From assembly GCF_019130065.1 (NCBI RefSeq), contig NZ_JAHSPG010000015.1:124001-188000 (forward strand): DNA of 64,000 nucleotides. The letters run 5' to 3'. Within the stretch, counting starts at the first letter, position 1; the number at the start of each line of letters is the position of its first letter. Under the pieces are notes generated by a model that did no database searches, had not been told where the DNA came from, and worked only from the letters and a program-made list of their open reading frames with translations. A program made the position numbers and the translations under genes. Below, piece after piece: positions 61,636-64,000 of this stretch. Origin of the DNA: Pinibacter aurantiacus. GTDB taxonomy: Bacteria; Bacteroidota; Bacteroidia; Chitinophagales; Chitinophagaceae.

Positions 61636-62424
61636 ATGGCCCTCTATTTTCCACTCCAGGACACCGAGCAGGATACGTTAAACACTCTGCATCCGAATGA
61701 TCTTCGCATTCATTCGCTTGAAACATTTGGAACGCACGATGGTCCTGGTGTTAGAATGGTGATCTTTGTGCAGGGTTGCCAGTTTCGGTGTCTGTATTGT
61801 CAAAATGTAGATACGCTGGATGTGAATGGCGGCACAATGGTTTCCATCGATGAATTGGTAACACGTGCCATCAATCAAAAAGATTATTTTGGTCACAAAG
61901 GAGGCGTCACTGTTTCCGGAGGCGAGCCGCTGTTGCAAAGGTCAAAATTGATCACCTTCTTTAAAAAACTTCACGACAATGGCATCAACACCTGCCTTGA
62001 TTCCAATGGCAGATTGCTTGATAATGATGTTAAAGAACTACTGCATCATACAGACCTGATTCTTCTTGACGTAAAACATATTGATGACGACTGGCACCAC
62101 AAACTATGCGGTGTTTCGAACAAGCCTACTTTAAAGGTTGCAGAATATTGCGAAAGCGTTCAGCAAAAAATGTGGCTGCGTTACGTACTGGTACCGGGCT
62201 GGAACGACCAACCGGAATTTGTTGAAAAATGGGCCCGCCAATTTACAGGTTACAAAAGTGTGGACCGTGTTGAAATTCTTCCTTACCATCAACTGGGTAT
62301 GCACAAATGGCGTATGATGGGACTGCCTTATCAATTAACAGACGTCACAACTCCTTCTACTGAGATCAAAGAAAGAGTGTTACACACTTTTCAAAAATAT
62401 TTCGCTGACGTGCGTTTGAAGTGA
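61636..62424 (+). CDS. pflA: Pyruvate formate-lyase activating enzyme (radical SAM)
   Basis: A 262-residue radical-SAM enzyme that installs the glycyl radical on PflB using SAM and a 4Fe-4S cluster. The cluster motif CQFRCLYC gives Cys48, Cys52 and Cys55 (CxxxCxxC); VSGGEPLLQ is the SAM-binding GGE motif, and LRYVLVPGWND is a further family mark. The start ATG at 61636 gives a typical 20-residue extension before the HSLETFGTHDGPGVR motif. Same operon direction as pflB, followed by a terminator. Confidence 0.96.
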   Translation: MALYFPLQDTEQDTLNTLHPNDLRIHSLETFGTHDGPGVRMVIFVQGCQFRCLYCQNVDTLDVNGGTMVSIDELVTRAINQKDYFGHKGGVTVSGGEPLLQRSKLITFFKKLHDNGINTCLDSNGRLLDNDVKELLHHTDLILLDVKHIDDDWHHKLCGVSNKPTLKVAEYCESVQQKMWLRYVLVPGWNDQPEFVEKWARQFTGYKSVDRVEILPYHQLGMHKWRMMGLPYQLTDVTTPSTEIKERVLHTFQKYFADVRLK

Positions 62425-62630
62425 GCGCACAGATGACACTCCCGCCTGATCGGACGGGCAGGGATTTGACTGATTTTCACTGATCTTCTATCGATATATT
62501 GCCTACTTGAAAAAGTAAAGTCCCCAAGTGAGGGACTTTTTTAGTTTAGATACTTCACCAAATCCGGTCTTACTAAATACTCGAAAAAATCCGTGTAAAT
62601 CCGTCCAATCCGTGTCATCTGTGTGCATTC
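62425..62630. repeat. Inverted pair of dispersed repeat X around a terminator
   Basis: Copy 4 (62425-62490) is in reverse orientation and starts right after the pflA stop; copy 5 (62584-62630) is forward. A GC palindrome (CTCCCGCCTG...CGGGCAGGG, about 62438-62463) interrupts copy 4. The pflA terminator lies between them. Confidence 0.85.
62517..62539 (+). terminator. Intrinsic terminator of the formate operon
   Basis: Arms AAAGTCCC (62517-62524) and GGGACTTT (62532-62539), 7-nt loop, followed by TTT, about 95 bases past the pflA stop. Confidence 0.88.
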
Positions 62631-62686
62631 TTTGTAACATAAGCTTCGTTGATTAAATTTGATCAATAATTCTTCAAATTGTAACC

Positions 62687-62977
62687 ATGGACAACATCAC
62701 ACTTCAGTTAAACGACAGAAACCGCGGCGCTTTTTTTTACGAGGAAAATGATCAACAAATAGGCGAAATGGAAATTGGCATTAACGGACATGATATGGCT
62801 GTATACCACACTGAAGTAAAACCGGAAGCAGAAGGCAAAGGCATTGCCAAAAAGCTGCTGGAAACAATGGTGAACTATGCACGACAGCACCAGTTGAAAG
62901 TTATTCCATTGTGCCCATACGTTCATGCGCAATTTCAACGACACCCTGATCTGTACAATGATGTCTGGAAAAAATAA
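62687..62977 (+). CDS. Small GNAT-fold N-acetyltransferase (NATD1-like)
   Basis: A 96-residue protein of the small, single-domain GNAT family (PF14542). The acetyl-CoA loop is GKGIAKKLLETMVNYARQH (about 46-64), and VIPLCPYVHAQFQRHPDLY ends the fold. Substrate unknown; such proteins are thought to acetylate small metabolites or protein N-termini. Starts 51 bp before the OsmC gene on the same strand. Confidence 0.9.
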   Translation: MDNITLQLNDRNRGAFFYEENDQQIGEMEIGINGHDMAVYHTEVKPEAEGKGIAKKLLETMVNYARQHQLKVIPLCPYVHAQFQRHPDLYNDVWKK

Positions 62978-63027
62978 TCCGGCATAATTTCTGTCACCAA
63001 TATTCCTTAAAACAAAAACCACCCATC

Positions 63028-63444
63028 GTGTTGCCAACAAATATTATTGCCACGGCTGAAGCCGAAAATAACGGTGAGCTGTATACGATCAACCTAAATG
63101 TAAACGGCCACAGTCTTATAGCAGATGAACTTACGGAAAAAGGAGGCCTTGACCTTGGCCCTGCTCCCGGAGATTATATCTGCATGTCGCTCGCATCCTG
63201 CACTGTTATTACCCTGCGTATGTACGCCAATCGCAAAGGCTGGAATCTTCAGAAGATACATGCCAAGGTTAATCTTGTATCAGGCAAGGCATTGCCATCG
63301 GGTAACAACACATTTTATGTAGAGCTTTCATTCAGCGGTGATCTTACCGACGAACAGCGCCAGCGTTTGATGGAGATTGCAGATGCTTGTCCTGTTCACA
63401 GGCTGTTAAAAAAACCGAATGACATTATCACGATGCTTGCGTAG
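63028..63444 (+). CDS. OsmC/Ohr-family peroxiredoxin-like protein
   Basis: A 138-residue OsmC-family thiol protein that reduces organic hydroperoxides. The two redox Cys are at about residues 58 (MSLASCTVITLRMYA) and 121 (DACPVHRLL), the usual pair; an extra Cys52 lies close. The GTG start at 63028 gives full length and is preferred. It is 50 bp after the GNAT gene and may share its transcript. Stop followed by an AAAGTCA heptad palindrome. Confidence 0.88.
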   Translation: MLPTNIIATAEAENNGELYTINLNVNGHSLIADELTEKGGLDLGPAPGDYICMSLASCTVITLRMYANRKGWNLQKIHAKVNLVSGKALPSGNNTFYVELSFSGDLTDEQRQRLMEIADACPVHRLLKKPNDIITMLA

Positions 63445-63452
63445 GAATTCAT

Positions 63453-63550
63453 TTAAAGTCAAAAGTGAAAAGTAAAAAGTAAAAAATGGGTTGCAACCTA
63501 ACGTATAGGGAGTGAGAAGGGTGGATATAAGGTTTTGACTTTTGACTTAA
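63453..63550. repeat. AAAAGTM heptad palindrome between OsmC and pirin genes
   Basis: Left arm 63453-63487 (AAAAGTC, AAAAGTG, AAAAGTA, AAAAGTA, AAAAATG), right arm 63531-63550 (TTTTGAC repeated). It begins 9 bases after the OsmC stop. Confidence 0.8.
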
Positions 63551-63572
63551 ACCGCTGCCAAATTATTTTTGT

Positions 63573-64000
63573 ATGGAGAAAAAGATCGATCACATATTAG
63601 AAGGAAGAGAAAAAAGCATAGGCGAAGAAACTATTTTACAACCTTTACCACATAAGGATTTCCGTTTTGCGAACCCATTTATTGTTTTGCATCATTTGCC
63701 GGAGCATCAGTATTCACCACACTCTCCTGCGGAACGTGTACATCCGCATCCGCACAGAGGGTTTGCACCGGTAACGTTTATGTTTCAGGGTTCAGGATAC
63801 CATAAAGACAACCAGGGCAATGAAGGTGTTATCAATGCAGGAGATGTGCAATGGATGTTTGCAGGAAGTGGATTATTACATAGCGAAGGGCCAACAAAAG
63901 AATTTCTTGAAAAGGGTGGTAACTATGAATTCATTCAGCTTTGGATAAATGTACCTAAGGCGCACAAATGGGAAGCGCCCAACTATCAACAAGTCTCCGC
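63573..64000 (+). CDS. Pirin-family protein, N-terminal part
   Basis: The gene is cut by the right edge; 142 codons are visible from the ATG at 63573. It is a canonical pirin N-terminal cupin: RVHPHPHRGFAPVTFMFQGSGYH carries the metal-ligand His pair, and GDVQWMFAGSGLLHSEGP follows with the third His and Glu. Unlike the pirin-like protein at 51980, this one keeps the ligand His residues. Pirins are non-haem Fe bicupins; bacterial members act as quercetinases or interact with other proteins. Its start is 128 bases after OsmC, across a heptad palindrome. Confidence 0.92.
   Translation, partial: MEKKIDHILEGREKSIGEETILQPLPHKDFRFANPFIVLHHLPEHQYSPHSPAERVHPHPHRGFAPVTFMFQGSGYHKDNQGNEGVINAGDVQWMFAGSGLLHSEGPTKEFLEKGGNYEFIQLWINVPKAHKWEAPNYQQVS

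Noticed and set aside
61499-61681. Small open frame between pflB and pflA
   Set aside because: It is an open reading through the TTTCAAY heptads, which lack stops on that strand.
1-64000. tRNA or rRNA genes
   Set aside because: Intergenic regions were read for T-arm-like and acceptor-stem patterns and none was convincing; no run resembles rRNA.

Overview
The window comes from a free-living Bacteroidetes bacterium, most likely a Chitinophagaceae-type Sphingobacteriia relative. The signs are two SusC/SusD-type outer-membrane systems, two LytS/LytTR two-component pairs, MacB/FtsX permeases fused without an ATPase, GH78 and GH127 glycosidases, many secreted or lipobox proteins, weak Shine-Dalgarno sequences, and very characteristic short intergenic repeats. 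No tRNA, rRNA, CRISPR array, transposase, integrase or phage gene was recognised.

Layout. 1-8.8 kb: a minus-strand SusC/SusD operon running off the left edge into another TonB-receptor-like gene, a divergent LytS/LytTR pair, an NAD-dependent epimerase-like SDR and a Crp/Fnr regulator. 8.9-19.7 kb: a large lipoprotein, a GH78 rhamnosidase, an FtsX/MacB permease, a LamB-type porin and a flavin monooxygenase. 20-31.7 kb: a probable phosphorus-scavenging block (Tat-exported metallophosphoesterase, Tat-exported phospholipase C, then divergently SusC, SusD and a DUF5689 lipoprotein). The phospholipase/SusC promoter region carries PhoB-box-like 11-bp-period direct repeats on both strands. 32-34 kb: a DUF4890-like periplasmic protein, an ECF sigma factor with a SnoaL-like tail and a DUF1579-like protein. 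34.2-40.7 kb: an L-arabinose module (GH127 arabinofuranosidase, AraB, AraD, AraA); GH127 and araB share the same palindromic operator, AGTGT-N7-ACACT. 41-58 kb: mixed housekeeping and exported enzymes (Ntn asparaginase, patatin with a membrane partner, M20 peptidase, PPOX flavoprotein, hydrolase, LCM methyltransferase, pirin-like proteins, intradiol dioxygenase), a second LytS/LytTR pair and an MFS exporter. 58.3-62.4 kb: a fermentative formate module (FNT channel, pyruvate formate-lyase, its activase) with a Crp/Fnr-like site and a twin 18-bp repeat upstream. 62.7-64 kb: GNAT, OsmC and a pirin cut by the right edge.

The most unusual feature is not a gene. About twenty intergenic spots carry short tandem arrays of a 7-bp unit (sometimes 8 bp) whose sequence differs from locus to locus, for example TTGAAAA, TTGAGAG, GGAATTA, AATTAAT, AGTCAAA, GTATGGT and ACTGAATA. 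They usually occur as two inverted arms around a short spacer, often with a GC-rich terminator hairpin inside. Many arms abut or supply the stop codon of the adjacent gene. Because 7 is not a multiple of 3, an array of TGA- or TAA-bearing units puts stops in all three frames. I could not compare these with other genomes here. Several longer dispersed palindromes are interleaved with them, one with a smaller GC-rich palindrome apparently inserted inside it.
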